64,000 nucleotides of DNA from NCBI GenBank assembly GCA_934646005.1, contig CAKUED010000009.1:1-64000 (forward strand), read 5' to 3'. The DNA comes from an uncultured Oscillospiraceae bacterium (GTDB taxonomy: Bacteria > Bacillota > Clostridia > Oscillospirales > Oscillospiraceae). Made by a program: the position numbers and the translations under genes. The notes beneath the pieces are model-generated. The model saw nothing but the letters and a program-made list of their open reading frames with translations, did no database searches and was not told the DNA's origin. Shown one piece after another: positions 42,406 through 51,944 of the stretch. The stretch's first letter is position 1; every line of letters begins with the position of its first letter.

Positions 42406-43356
42406 TTAGTTGGTATCCGCGCAGAGAGGACCAGCCAGCTCTTCCATGTAGAACAGCTTGCCGGGCATGGTGGGGATGTTGCTGGAGGTGACGTAGCGGC
42501 ACGGACCGTAGCGCAGCGTCATCCAGAAGCTCATGCCCTGCCACTGCATCCCGCGGGACAGAACGCCGTCCGCGCCGCCGATGGCGTAGTCGGAGTTGAA
42601 GATGATCCACGGGCCGATGGTGTTGGCATAGCACGGAATGAGCGGCCAGGAGGAGCGGAACGACGTGATGGCGTTCTGCTCGATGGTGAACGGATGCAGG
42701 CGCGCGCCGATGCGGTAGGGCGCAGCCTTCCACTCGTCGTCAGACTTGTAGTCGCCGGCAAAGTGCGGCTCCCAGAACGCGATGTGGCACATACGGCCGA
42801 TGCCGTACACCAGCACCTGCTTCGCGCCCTCCGCCTTGAGCGCCTTGATCTTTTCGGGATAGGTGGGCAGGTTTTCTCTGGTTGCAAAGTTGCGCTGCTC
42901 GGGCGGAACGGTCAGCTCGCCCAGCGGGTTATAGAACGCGCCGAGCATGGCGTTCTGGAACGCAGCGGGGTCGCTCGCGGGCAGGGTGTTGCCCTCGGCG
43001 TCGGACCACTCGTCCATGTTGAAGCCGTAGACGTGCTTGCAGTCCACGTTCCACGCCTTCAGGAAATAGACCGCCCACTTGTACATACCCATCGGGCCGA
43101 CCGGCAGGATGAGGATGAGCTTGCGCCCTTCTTCCTTGGTGAGCTTGATCTGCATGGCGATCTCATGACCCATGTAGACGCCGAACTCTTCGAGATTCGT
43201 GCATTTGACGGGCGCAAAGTCCTTGTTCCAGAAGCTCTGGCGCTCCTCCACGGACGCGGGATCGTTCGTGACGCACTTGTGGATCTTTTCAATGTCCCAG
43301 CCTTCCGGCAGGACCTCGCTGAAATAGGAGCCCTTCAGGGTGTCGAGCATATTCAT
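42406..43356 (-). CDS. Glucosamine-6-phosphate deaminase/isomerase-like protein
   Basis: A 316-residue protein with the NagB-type fold. ILPVGPMGMYKWAVYFLKAW is followed by YGFNMDEWSD, the counterpart of the NagB active-site FNMDEY. VYGIGRMCHIAFWEPH replaces the usual GIG-DGHIAFNEP, so the catalytic His of H-I-A-F is present but the Asp before it is a Met-Cys pair. I infer an aldose-ketose isomerase or deaminase of an unusual sugar phosphate. ATG 43356 follows AAGGAGG. It has its own promoter, and the ROK regulator lies directly downstream. Confidence 0.75.
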   Translation of the reverse strand: MNMLDTLKGSYFSEVLPEGWDIEKIHKCVTNDPASVEERQSFWNKDFAPVKCTNLEEFGVYMGHEIAMQIKLTKEEGRKLILILPVGPMGMYKWAVYFLKAWNVDCKHVYGFNMDEWSDAEGNTLPASDPAAFQNAMLGAFYNPLGELTVPPEQRNFATRENLPTYPEKIKALKAEGAKQVLVYGIGRMCHIAFWEPHFAGDYKSDDEWKAAPYRIGARLHPFTIEQNAITSFRSSWPLIPCYANTIGPWIIFNSDYAIGGADGVLSRGMQWQGMSFWMTLRYGPCRYVTSSNIPTMPGKLFYMEELAGPLCADTN

Positions 43357-43410
43357 AGTAGTTCCTCCTTTTGCCCTGCCGGAGCAGGGGACTTTTTTCC
43401 TTGCGCGTCC

Positions 43411-43440
43411 ATCATAGCACCCGCGCGGGGGCGCTGTCAA
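43411..43440 (-). promoter_or_regulatory. Promoter of the NagB-like gene
   Basis: On the minus strand, TTGACA (43435-43440), 18 bp and TATGAT (43411-43416). The rest of the intergenic stretch to 43894 shows nothing else I can support. Confidence 0.75.
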
Positions 43441-43894
43441 TGATTTATAAATAGAATTTAAGAATTGATTTTTAGGCATTTTTCACAGTTTTCCGAAAAA
43501 GCGGCGCTGTTTCAGCAGGGGAAAATCGACACGCGCAGGCGGGAAACAACTTTAGTATAGCGTTTATGCACGTTTTGTCGAATCCGAACGGCGAAAGCCG
43601 GGCGGCTTTTGTGGAATACACCATGGCGCGCGGCACGCTTTCTAAAAAGCTTGGAAAAAGGACTGCCGATTTCCTGACGGGTTTTAGTTCATTTGTTTTA
43701 TAAAATAATTGTACAAATCCGAGCCGAAATTTTGCCGGATTCTCGGCGAAATAGCTAATAGCCCCAGGGTCGATTTCGATAATAATCCACAAAATTTGTG
43801 ATTTCGTAAACAGATTTTAGAAAATATATTGACAGCGGAACGTTTCAAGGGGTATATTGCAGGTACAGCAAGCGTTGCGCCAGCTTTTTCCGGC

Positions 43895-44497
43895 TTATTG
43901 CAGGAGCATCTGACCGAAATCGCACGGGCGATGGAAGTCCGGCATTTCGCTGGTGACGGGATTCCACGAGTAATAATGCGGCTGCGGCGTGAGCTCGCCG
44001 CACTTGAAGCAGTTGGCGCGCAGCGCCGTTCCGGGCGTGAGTGCGAAGTCCGGCACAAAGCGCCGCACGAACGCGACCGGCACGCGGAACGTCAGCTCCC
44101 AGCCGTCTGCGGTACGCGCGGGGCGCGGCGCGAACAGCGCCTGCTCGTCCTGCACGAGCAGACGCACCGAATCGCAGCGGTTCGGACCAAAGCCGAGGTA
44201 AAGCTGCCCGTTGGGATTCCACTCAAAGTTAAAGTAGCGGTCGTCTCCCGCCGTTGGGCAGAAGAAAAATTCCATGCAGCTATCCTCGCAGACCATGCAG
44301 CCCGGCGTTTTGTGCTCGGCGCGGATGTTCTGCTCGCGGACGGACAGGCGGACATACAGCGCGGCATCGTCGTAACAGACCTGCGCCTGCATCGCAATAT
44401 CCGCGGGCGGCAGCCACAGACATTCGTCCACGGCAAGGGCGGGCACGTCCTGCCAGTGGAGCTTGGCGGGGCGGCGGATGATGGTGTAAGTTTTCAT
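43895..44497 (-). CDS. CBM9-like carbohydrate-binding protein (copy 2)
   Basis: A 200-residue paralogue of the protein at 30008-30613. It has VCYDDAALYVRLSVREQ, CEDSCMEFFFCP, YFNFEWNPNGQLYLGFG and the ending YSWNPVTSEMPDFHRP. It has no signal peptide. ATG 44497 has GGAGG upstream; the longer frame to 44701 overlaps the divergent deacetylase gene. It is divergent from the PIG-L deacetylase, with both promoters in the 136-base gap. Confidence 0.78.
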   Translation of the reverse strand: MKTYTIIRRPAKLHWQDVPALAVDECLWLPPADIAMQAQVCYDDAALYVRLSVREQNIRAEHKTPGCMVCEDSCMEFFFCPTAGDDRYFNFEWNPNGQLYLGFGPNRCDSVRLLVQDEQALFAPRPARTADGWELTFRVPVAFVRRFVPDFALTPGTALRANCFKCGELTPQPHYYSWNPVTSEMPDFHRPCDFGQMLLQ

Positions 44498-44633
44498 AAA
44501 GACAGCCTCCGTTTTCTGTTTTTGCAGGTGTTGCCTTCCACTGTAACGGTTTGACGGCGGCTTGTCCATACAGCAGGTTGCCTGTTTTTTGAGAGGAATT
44601 TTTGTACAATAGTGACGAAAAGGAGAGCGAATC

Positions 44634-45344
44634 ATGAAAGTTTTGGGCATCGGATGCCATCCCGACGATCTGGAGATCGCCTGCGGCGGCACGCTGCGCA
44701 AGTATTTTGAGCAGGGCGCGGACGTATATATGTGTCATGTTGCCAACGGCAATCAGGGGCACGTCGTGATCGAGCCGGACCCGCTGGCAGCGATCCGCAC
44801 GAAGGAAGCCGAAGCCTCCGGCGCGATGCTGGGCGCGAAGGAAGTATTCAATATCAATGTGGGCGATATGCTGGTGGACAGCCACGACCCCGCCGTGATG
44901 GACGCGGTGGCGGATGTGGTGCGCTACGTCCGCCCGGACGTCATCCTCACGCATAACCCGCAGGACTATATGCAGGACCATGTGGAGACGAGCCACATCG
45001 CCACGAACGCGAGCTTCTGCTCCGGGCTCTCTCACCGTCCGCGCAAGTACGAGCCGTACAACAGCTTTATCCCCGTGTTCTTTATGGACACGCTCGCGGG
45101 CGTGGACTTCCAGCCCACGCACTATGTGGACATCAGCGCCCAGATCGAGACGAAGCTCAATGCTCTGCGCTGCCACGAGTCGCAGCTCAAGTGGATGTTT
45201 GAGCATGACGGCATCGACTTTGCCGACATGGTGAAAACGTGCTCGAAGTACCGCGGCTATCAGTGCGGCGTGGCATTTGCCGAGGGCTTCCGCCCGTATA
45301 ATGTCTATCCCCGGTACAGCACCAAGCATCTGCTGCCGGACTGA
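44634..45344 (+). CDS. PIG-L/LmbE-family deacetylase (copy 1)
   Basis: A 236-residue zinc-dependent N-deacetylase that removes acetyl groups from N-acetylglucosamine-like sugars. The metal signature is GIGCHPDDLE (residues 5-14), and the second site is HVETSHIA near 115. It shares most residues by eye with the protein at 57942-58649. ATG 44634 follows AAGGAGAG. It starts an operon with the ceramidase-like gene 19 bases downstream. Confidence 0.9.
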   Translation: MKVLGIGCHPDDLEIACGGTLRKYFEQGADVYMCHVANGNQGHVVIEPDPLAAIRTKEAEASGAMLGAKEVFNINVGDMLVDSHDPAVMDAVADVVRYVRPDVILTHNPQDYMQDHVETSHIATNASFCSGLSHRPRKYEPYNSFIPVFFMDTLAGVDFQPTHYVDISAQIETKLNALRCHESQLKWMFEHDGIDFADMVKTCSKYRGYQCGVAFAEGFRPYNVYPRYSTKHLLPD

Positions 45345-45363
45345 GCAGGAGGGAACGGCTATT

Positions 45364-46704
45364 ATGAAATTCAGTGCCGGTTCAGTTGTCATCACCGCGC
45401 CCATCGGCGTGCCGCTGGCGGGCAACGGTCGTGCCGACGCCGCCTCGCGCGGCATCCACGACGATCTGCGCGCCAACATTCTGTATATGGAGTCTCAGGG
45501 GCAGAAGCTGCTGTTTATCAGCCTCGACCTGCTGGGTCTGCTGCAAACGCACTGCGACGCCATCAAAGACCGCATCTGCGCGGGCTGTGACGTGCCGCGC
45601 GACGGCATCAACATTTTTGCGACCCATACGCATTCCGGTCCGAACACCCTGCGCATTTTTGACTATTTCCTGACGCAGGAGCAATTGGACGAGTGCGACA
45701 AATATCTCGACTGGCTCGTGCCGACCGTCGCGGACGCGGCGCTGGGCGTGATCGAAAGAGCGCAGCCCGGCAAGCTGGCATACGGGCACGACGTGCTGGA
45801 GGGCTTTTCGTTCTGCCGCCGCATCGTTTTGAAGGACGGCAGCTTCCACATGGTCTTTGAGGACTATGACCACGCGCAGATCGACCATCTGGCAGGTCCG
45901 AACGGCAACCCCATCATGAGTGTCTTCGCCTTCGCCGATCCCGACGATACCGTCCGGGCGGTGATGGTGCACTACACCAGCCATCCCGCGGTCGTGTGCG
46001 GCGAGGACTGGCTGTATACGCGCGACTATATCGACGCGCTGAACGTGGAGCTGCAAAAGCGCTTCGGCAAGGACACCGTCGTTCTGTACGCCAACGGCGC
46101 GCAGGGCAATCAGGTCGCCGCCGACCCCTACCACCCGTTCATCACCGGCTGGGAGGAATCCGAGCGCGTGGGCAAGGCGCTTGCCGAGGGCGCAAAGCGC
46201 ATCATCTCGCGCCTGCTGATGGAAAAGAAATTCACGGACGATGTGACGATCCGCGCCGAACGGCGCACGGTCACGCTGCCGGTGCGCACGGTCGCGCAGG
46301 CGGATATTGACCACGCGCACGCGCTCATGGAGCATATCCCCGACAAGGTCGTGCTGCACGGGCTCGACCCGCGCGTGGAGGCGAGCAGCATCCTCAAGAT
46401 GGCGGAGTATCCGCTCAAGGAGGAAGAGGTCGTCATCCAGGGCGTGCGCATCGGCGAACAGGTGATCGTCACCTTCCCCGGCGAGGTATTTCTGGAGTAC
46501 GGTCTGCGTGTCATGCGCGCAAGTGCGCGCGACGTGATCGTGTTCGGACTGGCAAACGCCTACGTCGGCTACATCCCCATCCCCGAGGCCTTCTCGCAGG
46601 GCGGCTATGAGGTCAAGACCTCCGTCGGCTCGAGCCGCTTCGCCCCGAACGCGGGCGACCTCCTCGCCGAGGGCTGCTGCAAGTTGGTACAGGAATTGTC
46701 GTAA
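45364..46704 (+). CDS. Neutral/alkaline ceramidase-like hydrolase
   Basis: 446 residues without a signal peptide. The N terminus matches the neutral ceramidase fold: FSAGSVVITAPIGVPLAGNG, THTHSGPNTLR (metal histidines and the Ser/Gly region), YTSHPAVVCGE and YANGAQGNQV. In bacteria this family also includes many uncharacterised amidases linked to sugar clusters. Beside a PIG-L deacetylase, a cytoplasmic amide hydrolysis of a sugar conjugate is more likely than ceramide cleavage; that is inference. GGAGG precedes ATG 45364. Confidence 0.75.
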   Translation: MKFSAGSVVITAPIGVPLAGNGRADAASRGIHDDLRANILYMESQGQKLLFISLDLLGLLQTHCDAIKDRICAGCDVPRDGINIFATHTHSGPNTLRIFDYFLTQEQLDECDKYLDWLVPTVADAALGVIERAQPGKLAYGHDVLEGFSFCRRIVLKDGSFHMVFEDYDHAQIDHLAGPNGNPIMSVFAFADPDDTVRAVMVHYTSHPAVVCGEDWLYTRDYIDALNVELQKRFGKDTVVLYANGAQGNQVAADPYHPFITGWEESERVGKALAEGAKRIISRLLMEKKFTDDVTIRAERRTVTLPVRTVAQADIDHAHALMEHIPDKVVLHGLDPRVEASSILKMAEYPLKEEEVVIQGVRIGEQVIVTFPGEVFLEYGLRVMRASARDVIVFGLANAYVGYIPIPEAFSQGGYEVKTSVGSSRFAPNAGDLLAEGCCKLVQELS

Positions 46705-46713
46705 AATCGCAAA

Positions 46714-46746
46714 AAGCAGCGCCGATGAAATTCACCGGCGCTGCCC
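46714..46746. terminator. Hairpin between convergent genes
   Basis: GCAGCGCCG / CCGGCGCTGC around 46718-46745, between the ceramidase-like gene and the second ROK gene; no long T run. Confidence 0.55.
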
Positions 46747-46755
46747 CCAATAGAT

Positions 46756-47952
46756 TTAAGTACGAGAAAAGATCGCCTGTAACGTCTGCATTACCGCCGC
46801 CTGACGCACATCCTCGGCGCGGCAGTCAAAAAGCTGCAGGTCGAGCTGCTGCGACGCAGTGAGGACGTGAAATTCCTGCCGGAGCGTGCGCTGCAAGAGC
46901 AGCAGGAATGGTGCCCCGAGCTGCTGCGGCAGCCCGCCGAGCCGCACCGCCCGCACGCCGAGCAGATTCACCAGCGACACGAGCGCGCAGTCAAGATCGC
47001 GTGCATACGCGTGCAGGCACGAGCGCACCGCCGCGTCGCCGTCGGAAAAGGCTTTTGCGATCTGACGAAGCTGCGCGTCGAGCGGCTCGACGCCGTCGGG
47101 CACTTCGCAATCGGGCGTAAAGCCCGCCGCCTTCAGCCGCGCGAGCAGCGCGGTCGCGGAACAGAACGTTTCGAGACATCCGCGGTTTCCGCAGTTACAC
47201 AGCGGGCCGCAGCGGTCGATCGAGATATGCCCCGCCTCCACCGGGATGCTCTGCCCGCCGGGCAGGATGACGCCGGCGTCGATGCCCTCCTGAATGGTCA
47301 TCACCAGCAGCGGCAGCGGCGGCTCGCGCATATCGTGCACGAACGCGGAATACGCCGTGGCGGCGGCGCTGTTGGAGAGCATCACACGCGCGGACGCAAA
47401 TGCCTCGCGCAGGTCGCGCAGCAGCGTGGGGCTGCTCTTGCGCCAGTTTTCAATGACGGCGGAAAAGCCCAGCCGCCCCGACTCCCGGTCAAACAGACCG
47501 GGGTAGAGCACATGGATGCCGAGCAGCTGCGCATCCGCGAGCGACAGCGCTTCGAGCTGTGTGCGAAGCTGCCGGATCACGGGCTCGCTCTCCTGCGCCA
47601 TACGGCTGCTGCGAAGCTGCGCGAGCTTGCCGAGACAGATGTCGTAAACGCTCAGGATATAGCCCCCGCCGGTGATCTCCAGCGTGGCGACCGCGCCGCG
47701 CCGGGCGTTGATGGCGAGATTGACCGGGCGGCGGCCGCGCCGCTCTTCCGAAACGCTTACGCCCAGCTCTACGAGCCAGCCGCCCTGTAACAGCTCGTCC
47801 ACGAGCACCGTCACCGTCGCCGGTGACAGCCCGGACGTTTTTGCCAGCTCCGCGCGCGAGATCGGTGCGAGCCGCCGGACGAGATCGAACAGCAGCGTGG
47901 CGTTGCGGTCCTTGCCGGACTGGCGCGCGGCGTCTGCCTGAATGCGGATCAT
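46756..47952 (-). CDS. ROK-family transcriptional regulator, second
   Basis: 398 residues. The N-terminal winged helix has PISRAELAKTSGLSPATVTV. The ROK domain has the zinc motif GHISIDRCGPLCNCGNRGCLE. It is divergent from the ribose-type ABC operon starting at 48179, which it probably controls. It differs clearly from the first ROK protein, so the two are not a recent duplication. Confidence 0.9.
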   Translation of the reverse strand: MIRIQADAARQSGKDRNATLLFDLVRRLAPISRAELAKTSGLSPATVTVLVDELLQGGWLVELGVSVSEERRGRRPVNLAINARRGAVATLEITGGGYILSVYDICLGKLAQLRSSRMAQESEPVIRQLRTQLEALSLADAQLLGIHVLYPGLFDRESGRLGFSAVIENWRKSSPTLLRDLREAFASARVMLSNSAAATAYSAFVHDMREPPLPLLVMTIQEGIDAGVILPGGQSIPVEAGHISIDRCGPLCNCGNRGCLETFCSATALLARLKAAGFTPDCEVPDGVEPLDAQLRQIAKAFSDGDAAVRSCLHAYARDLDCALVSLVNLLGVRAVRLGGLPQQLGAPFLLLLQRTLRQEFHVLTASQQLDLQLFDCRAEDVRQAAVMQTLQAIFSRT

Positions 47953-48082
47953 AATGCCGCCCCCCTTAACCTTGAATTTTGGTTTTTCCCGCGAGGATCA
48001 GACGCGGGTCAAACTGGAAGATATATTTTAGCACATCCGCCGCCGGAAAGCAAGATTTCCCCCAAAAACCGGCAGTGGACAG

Positions 48083-48107
48083 CTCCGACCGCCAAAGGCG
48101 GACGGAG
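48083..48107 (+). promoter_or_regulatory. Leader hairpin or operator before the ABC permease
   Basis: CTCCG-a-CCGCC, AAA, GGCGG-a-CGGAG: a 10-bp stem with one A/A mismatch, 70 bases before the permease start. It is a candidate ROK operator or leader structure. Confidence 0.4.
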
Positions 48108-48178
48108 GAGCAGCAAATCGTGGGTAAGACCGCTACGGACCATGCGGCGCTGCCCGAGAAAGCAGGAGGAAAGAAAAA

Positions 48179-49171
48179 ATGAATGCAAACAAAGCGACAA
48201 CCCTCAACACCAAAAGTGTCGGCGCACTGCTGAAGGACTGGATGAGCCTCGTTGGCATCGCCATCCTGATCGTCGTGTTCTCGATCATCTCCTACGCCAA
48301 GTTCGGCGCGCAGTACTTCCTGACGTGGAGCAACTGGAAAAACATCCTGCTGCAAAGCTCGACGGTCGCCATCGTCGCCCTCGGTCAGTCCATCATGCTG
48401 CTGACAGGCAACTTTGACCTGTCGCTGGGTCGTATGGTGTGTCTGACGAGCTGCGTGGGCGCGACCCTGATGGTCAACCACAGCATGGCGCCCGGTCTTG
48501 CCATCCTCATCATGTTCGCCATCGGTCTCACCGTCGGCGCGGTCAACGGTCTGATGGTCGCCTACGTCGGCGTCCCCGCCATGATCGCAACGCTCGGCAC
48601 GCAGTACATCTGCTACGGTCTTGCAAAGCTCATCACGCAGGCTGTTCCTATCCCCAATATGCCGGAGAGCATCATGTTCCTCGGCCGCGGCTATCTCTTC
48701 AACACCATCCCCTTCTGCGTCATCCTCATGCTCGCAGTCTATATCATCGCGCAGTTCGTCACGTCCAAGACCCGCGTCGGCCGTAATCTCTACGCGGTCG
48801 GCGGCTCGCGTGAGGCGGCGTTCTTCTCCGGCATCAACGTCAAGGGCTATCAGTTCGGCACGTTCCTGCTCGGCAGCGTTCTGGCGACGTTCGGCGGTCT
48901 GGTCCTGATGTCCCGCCTCAACTCCGTGGCGGTCACCAACGGTCAGAACTACGAATTTGACGCCGTCATCGGCTCGATCATCGGCGGCGTGTCGCTGGCA
49001 GGCGGCAAGGGCCGCGTCATCGGCACGATGTTCGGCTGCATCTTCCTCAACACGCTCTTTAACGGCTTCTCCCAGATGGGTGTTGACCCGTTCGTGCAGG
49101 ACGTCCTGAAGGGCATCGTCCTTGTGCTTGCCGTCACGCTTGACGTCGCCAGCAACAAGAAGAAGTCCTGA
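48179..49171 (+). CDS. Sugar ABC transporter permease (RbsC-like), importer 1
   Basis: A 330-residue BPD_transp_2 permease with about nine helices. It has STVAIVALGQSIMLLTGNFD with the conserved TGNFDLSLG motif, YVGVPAMIATLGTQYICYG and TRVGRNLYAVGGSREAA. It forms the membrane part of a ribose/galactose-type importer. AGGAGGAAAG precedes ATG 48179. First gene of permease-ATPase-binding protein. Confidence 0.93.
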   Translation: MNANKATTLNTKSVGALLKDWMSLVGIAILIVVFSIISYAKFGAQYFLTWSNWKNILLQSSTVAIVALGQSIMLLTGNFDLSLGRMVCLTSCVGATLMVNHSMAPGLAILIMFAIGLTVGAVNGLMVAYVGVPAMIATLGTQYICYGLAKLITQAVPIPNMPESIMFLGRGYLFNTIPFCVILMLAVYIIAQFVTSKTRVGRNLYAVGGSREAAFFSGINVKGYQFGTFLLGSVLATFGGLVLMSRLNSVAVTNGQNYEFDAVIGSIIGGVSLAGGKGRVIGTMFGCIFLNTLFNGFSQMGVDPFVQDVLKGIVLVLAVTLDVASNKKKS

Positions 49172-49213
49172 TCGACCTGACTGTGAAACAAACAGGAAAG
49201 GTTGGGTGAACAA

Positions 49214-50689
49214 ATGGATAATTACATCTTAACACTGAAAAACATTACAAAAGAGTTCCCCGGCGTCAAGGCGCTGGATGACGTCACCATCAACATCGAG
49301 CGCGGCACGATCCACGGTCTCGTGGGCGAGAACGGCGCGGGCAAATCGACACTCATCAAGGTCCTTGCCGGCATCTATCAGCCGAACGCGGGCGAGGTCA
49401 TTCTCGACGGCAAGAGCTGCCGCTTCCAATCGCCGATCGAGGCGCGCCGCGCGGGCATCAGCGTGGTGCATCAGGAGATCAAGCTGGCGGAGCCGCTGAC
49501 CGTTGCTGAAAATATGTTCCTCGGCAACCTCATGATGAAGGGCAAGCTCGTGGACTGGGCGGGTATGCGCAGGCGCGCGCAGGAGATCGTGGATGAGCTG
49601 GGCATGGACATCGACATCAACGCGCAGGTCTCGTCGCTCACGGTCGCGCGCAAGCAGGTCGTGGAGATCATGCACGCCATCAACAACAACTCCCGCGTGC
49701 TCGTCATGGACGAACCGTCCGCCGTGCTGACCGACCGCGAGCTGGAGGTCATGTTCCGCATTGTCAAGCAGCTTCGCGAAAAGGGCATCACCATCATCTA
49801 CATTTCCCACCGTCTGGACGAGGTGTTCGACCTCTGCGACAATGTTTCCATCCTGCGTGACGGCAAGCACATCAATACCCTGCCCATCGGCGAGGTGGAC
49901 CGCAAGGGGCTCATCACCATGATGGTCGGCCGTGAAATGGGTCAGGAATACCCCAAGGTCGCCGCCACCCCCGGCGATACGATTTTGGAGGTCAAGAACC
50001 TCAACTGCGGTCTGCTGCGCGACATCAGCTTCTCCGTCCGTGCGGGCGAGGTGTTCGGCATCTCGGGTCTGGTCGGCGCGGGGCGCACGGAGCTGGCGCG
50101 CGCTGTGCTCGGCATTGACCGCATCGAGTCGGGCGAGGTGTATGTGCGCGGTAAGCGCGTGCACTACCATACGTTCTCCGACGCCATCCGCGACGGTCTG
50201 GGGCTCATCCCCGAGGACCGCAAGCTGCAGGGTCTGGTGCAGATCATGTCCGTCGAGCGCAACACCACGCTCGTGAACCTTAAGCGCGTCATCAAGGGCG
50301 GCGTCATCCGCAAGGATCTGGAGCACTCGCTCAGTGAGGAATACGCCAAAAAGCTGCGCGTCGTCACCCCGTCGATGGAGACGGAGGTGCAGTACCTCTC
50401 CGGCGGCAACCAGCAGAAGGTCGTTATCGCCAAGTGGCTGTTCCAGGAGTCGGAGATCCTGTTCCTGGACGAGCCGACCCGCGGCATCGACGTCGGCGCA
50501 AAGGCGGAAATTTACCGCCTCATCAACCAGCTTGTCGAAGAAGGCAAGACCGTCATTATGATCTCTTCCGAAATGCCGGAGATCCTCGGTATGTGCGACC
50601 GCATCATGGTCATGCACGAGGGTCACAAAATGGGCGAGCTGAACGCGGCGGAAGCCACGCAGGAAAAGATCATGGCGCTTTGTACCTGA
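49214..50689 (+). CDS. Sugar ABC transporter ATPase (RbsA-like), importer 1
   Basis: A 491-residue tandem ATPase. The first domain has GENGAGKSTLIKVL and LVMDEPSAVLTDRE. The second has GLVGAGRTEL, signature LSGGNQQK and LFLDEPTRGIDVGA. The second Walker A is degenerate, as usual in this family. ATG 49214 (MDNYILTLK) is preferred; a TTG at 49202 lies closer to AGGAAAGG and is possible. Confidence 0.95.
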   Translation: MDNYILTLKNITKEFPGVKALDDVTINIERGTIHGLVGENGAGKSTLIKVLAGIYQPNAGEVILDGKSCRFQSPIEARRAGISVVHQEIKLAEPLTVAENMFLGNLMMKGKLVDWAGMRRRAQEIVDELGMDIDINAQVSSLTVARKQVVEIMHAINNNSRVLVMDEPSAVLTDRELEVMFRIVKQLREKGITIIYISHRLDEVFDLCDNVSILRDGKHINTLPIGEVDRKGLITMMVGREMGQEYPKVAATPGDTILEVKNLNCGLLRDISFSVRAGEVFGISGLVGAGRTELARAVLGIDRIESGEVYVRGKRVHYHTFSDAIRDGLGLIPEDRKLQGLVQIMSVERNTTLVNLKRVIKGGVIRKDLEHSLSEEYAKKLRVVTPSMETEVQYLSGGNQQKVVIAKWLFQESEILFLDEPTRGIDVGAKAEIYRLINQLVEEGKTVIMISSEMPEILGMCDRIMVMHEGHKMGELNAAEATQEKIMALCT

Positions 50690-50743
50690 TCTTAACGGGA
50701 AAACTTACCCGTTAAAGATAAAAATTTTTGGGAGGATTACAAA

Positions 50744-51883
50744 ATGAAGAAACTCATCGCTCTGCTTCTGGCTGCGGTCATGCTGTTCGCGCTTGTCGCC
50801 TGCACCAGCAGCGCCCCCGCGACGGAGACCCCGGCTGCGACCGAGACTCCGGCTGCAACCGAGACCCCCGCGACCGAGACCTCCGCAACGGAGACCCCCG
50901 CAACGACCGAAACCGAAGGCGCCGTGAAAACGGACGTCATCTCCGAGGACGCTGACGCCGCCGCGCTCGGCATTCCCGCCGCTGTTGTTCTGCAGGACAC
51001 CGAGATCCTGAAGGGCAAGAAGCTCGGCTGCTCCATCTGCTACAAGGGCGACGAATGGTGCGCTGCTCTGGCACAGGCTCTGGAGGCTCTGGGCAAGTAC
51101 TACGGCGCTGACCTCGTCTGCGAGGACGGCGACCTGAACGACGAGACCCAGACCAAGCAGATCGAGAACATGATCGCCAACGGCTGCGACGCCATCATGA
51201 TCGACCCGATCACCCCGGACGGCTCTGCCACTGCCCTGAACAAGGCTGTTGACGCGGGCATCCCCGTCGTCATCTATGACGGCTACTGGACCGACGGCGC
51301 TGAGAAGGCCGTGACCACCGTCACCTGGGATCAGAAGGCGACCGGCACTCTCATCGGCGAATACTTTGTCAACTATGTCAAGGAGCACAACGACGGCAAG
51401 GCGCGTGTGGTCGAGCTGACCAACGCTGTCTCCACGCACTGCCAGGAGCGCTTTGTGGGTCTGCATGAGGTCATCGACGCTGCGAACGCCGACGGCTGCC
51501 AGATCGAGATCCTGAACAAGTACGACTCTCAGGGCAACCGCGAGACCGCTTACAACGCCATCTCGGCAGTTGTCGAGCCCTACGACTACATCATCTCCGA
51601 CGTTGACAACGGCGCAATGGGCGCTGTGTCCGCGCTGCAGGCGACCGGCAACACCAGCGTGAAGGTCCTCTCCATGGGCGCTTACGGTCAGGAGCCGTTC
51701 GGCATGCTGCACAACAACGACGTCAACTACCTCGCCTGCCTGAACGTTGACGCGTGGGTCCTGGCACAGTTCATCTTCGACGGCACGATCAGCTATTTCG
51801 AAGGCAATGACGTCCCGACTCAGACCAACATCGACCTGTTCGTTGTTGACAACTCCAACGTTGAGAAGTTCTGGAGCTTCTAA
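50744..51883 (+). CDS. Sugar ABC transporter binding lipoprotein (RbsB-like), importer 1
   Basis: 379 residues. A lipoprotein signal with LFALVACTSS is followed by a 35-residue linker of repeated ATETPA units, then a periplasmic-binding type 1 domain (KKLGCSICYKGDEWCAALAQ onward). DPITPDGSATALNKAVDAGIP and DVDNGAMGA are typical of the family. The Thr/Glu/Pro linker is encoded by nearly identical repeats and probably spans the cell wall. The last gene of the importer, with a terminator behind it. Confidence 0.92.
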   Translation: MKKLIALLLAAVMLFALVACTSSAPATETPAATETPAATETPATETSATETPATTETEGAVKTDVISEDADAAALGIPAAVVLQDTEILKGKKLGCSICYKGDEWCAALAQALEALGKYYGADLVCEDGDLNDETQTKQIENMIANGCDAIMIDPITPDGSATALNKAVDAGIPVVIYDGYWTDGAEKAVTTVTWDQKATGTLIGEYFVNYVKEHNDGKARVVELTNAVSTHCQERFVGLHEVIDAANADGCQIEILNKYDSQGNRETAYNAISAVVEPYDYIISDVDNGAMGAVSALQATGNTSVKVLSMGAYGQEPFGMLHNNDVNYLACLNVDAWVLAQFIFDGTISYFEGNDVPTQTNIDLFVVDNSNVEKFWSF

Positions 51884-51902
51884 GTTCTAAAAGCAATTGT
51901 CA

Positions 51903-51937
51903 AAAGGGGAGAGGCGCAAGCCTCTCCCTTTGTTACA
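51903..51937 (+). terminator. Terminator of importer 1
   Basis: AAAGGGGAGAGGC-gcaa-GCCTCTCCCTTT, then GTT. Confidence 0.8.
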
Positions 51938-51944
51938 GAATGAA

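Noticed and set aside
43472..43792. A 106-codon minus-strand frame between the NagB-like and CBM9-like genes
   Set aside because: No ribosome site or family; A+T-rich intergenic composition.
49229..50626. A 465-codon minus-strand frame
   Set aside because: Antisense to the importer 1 ATPase.
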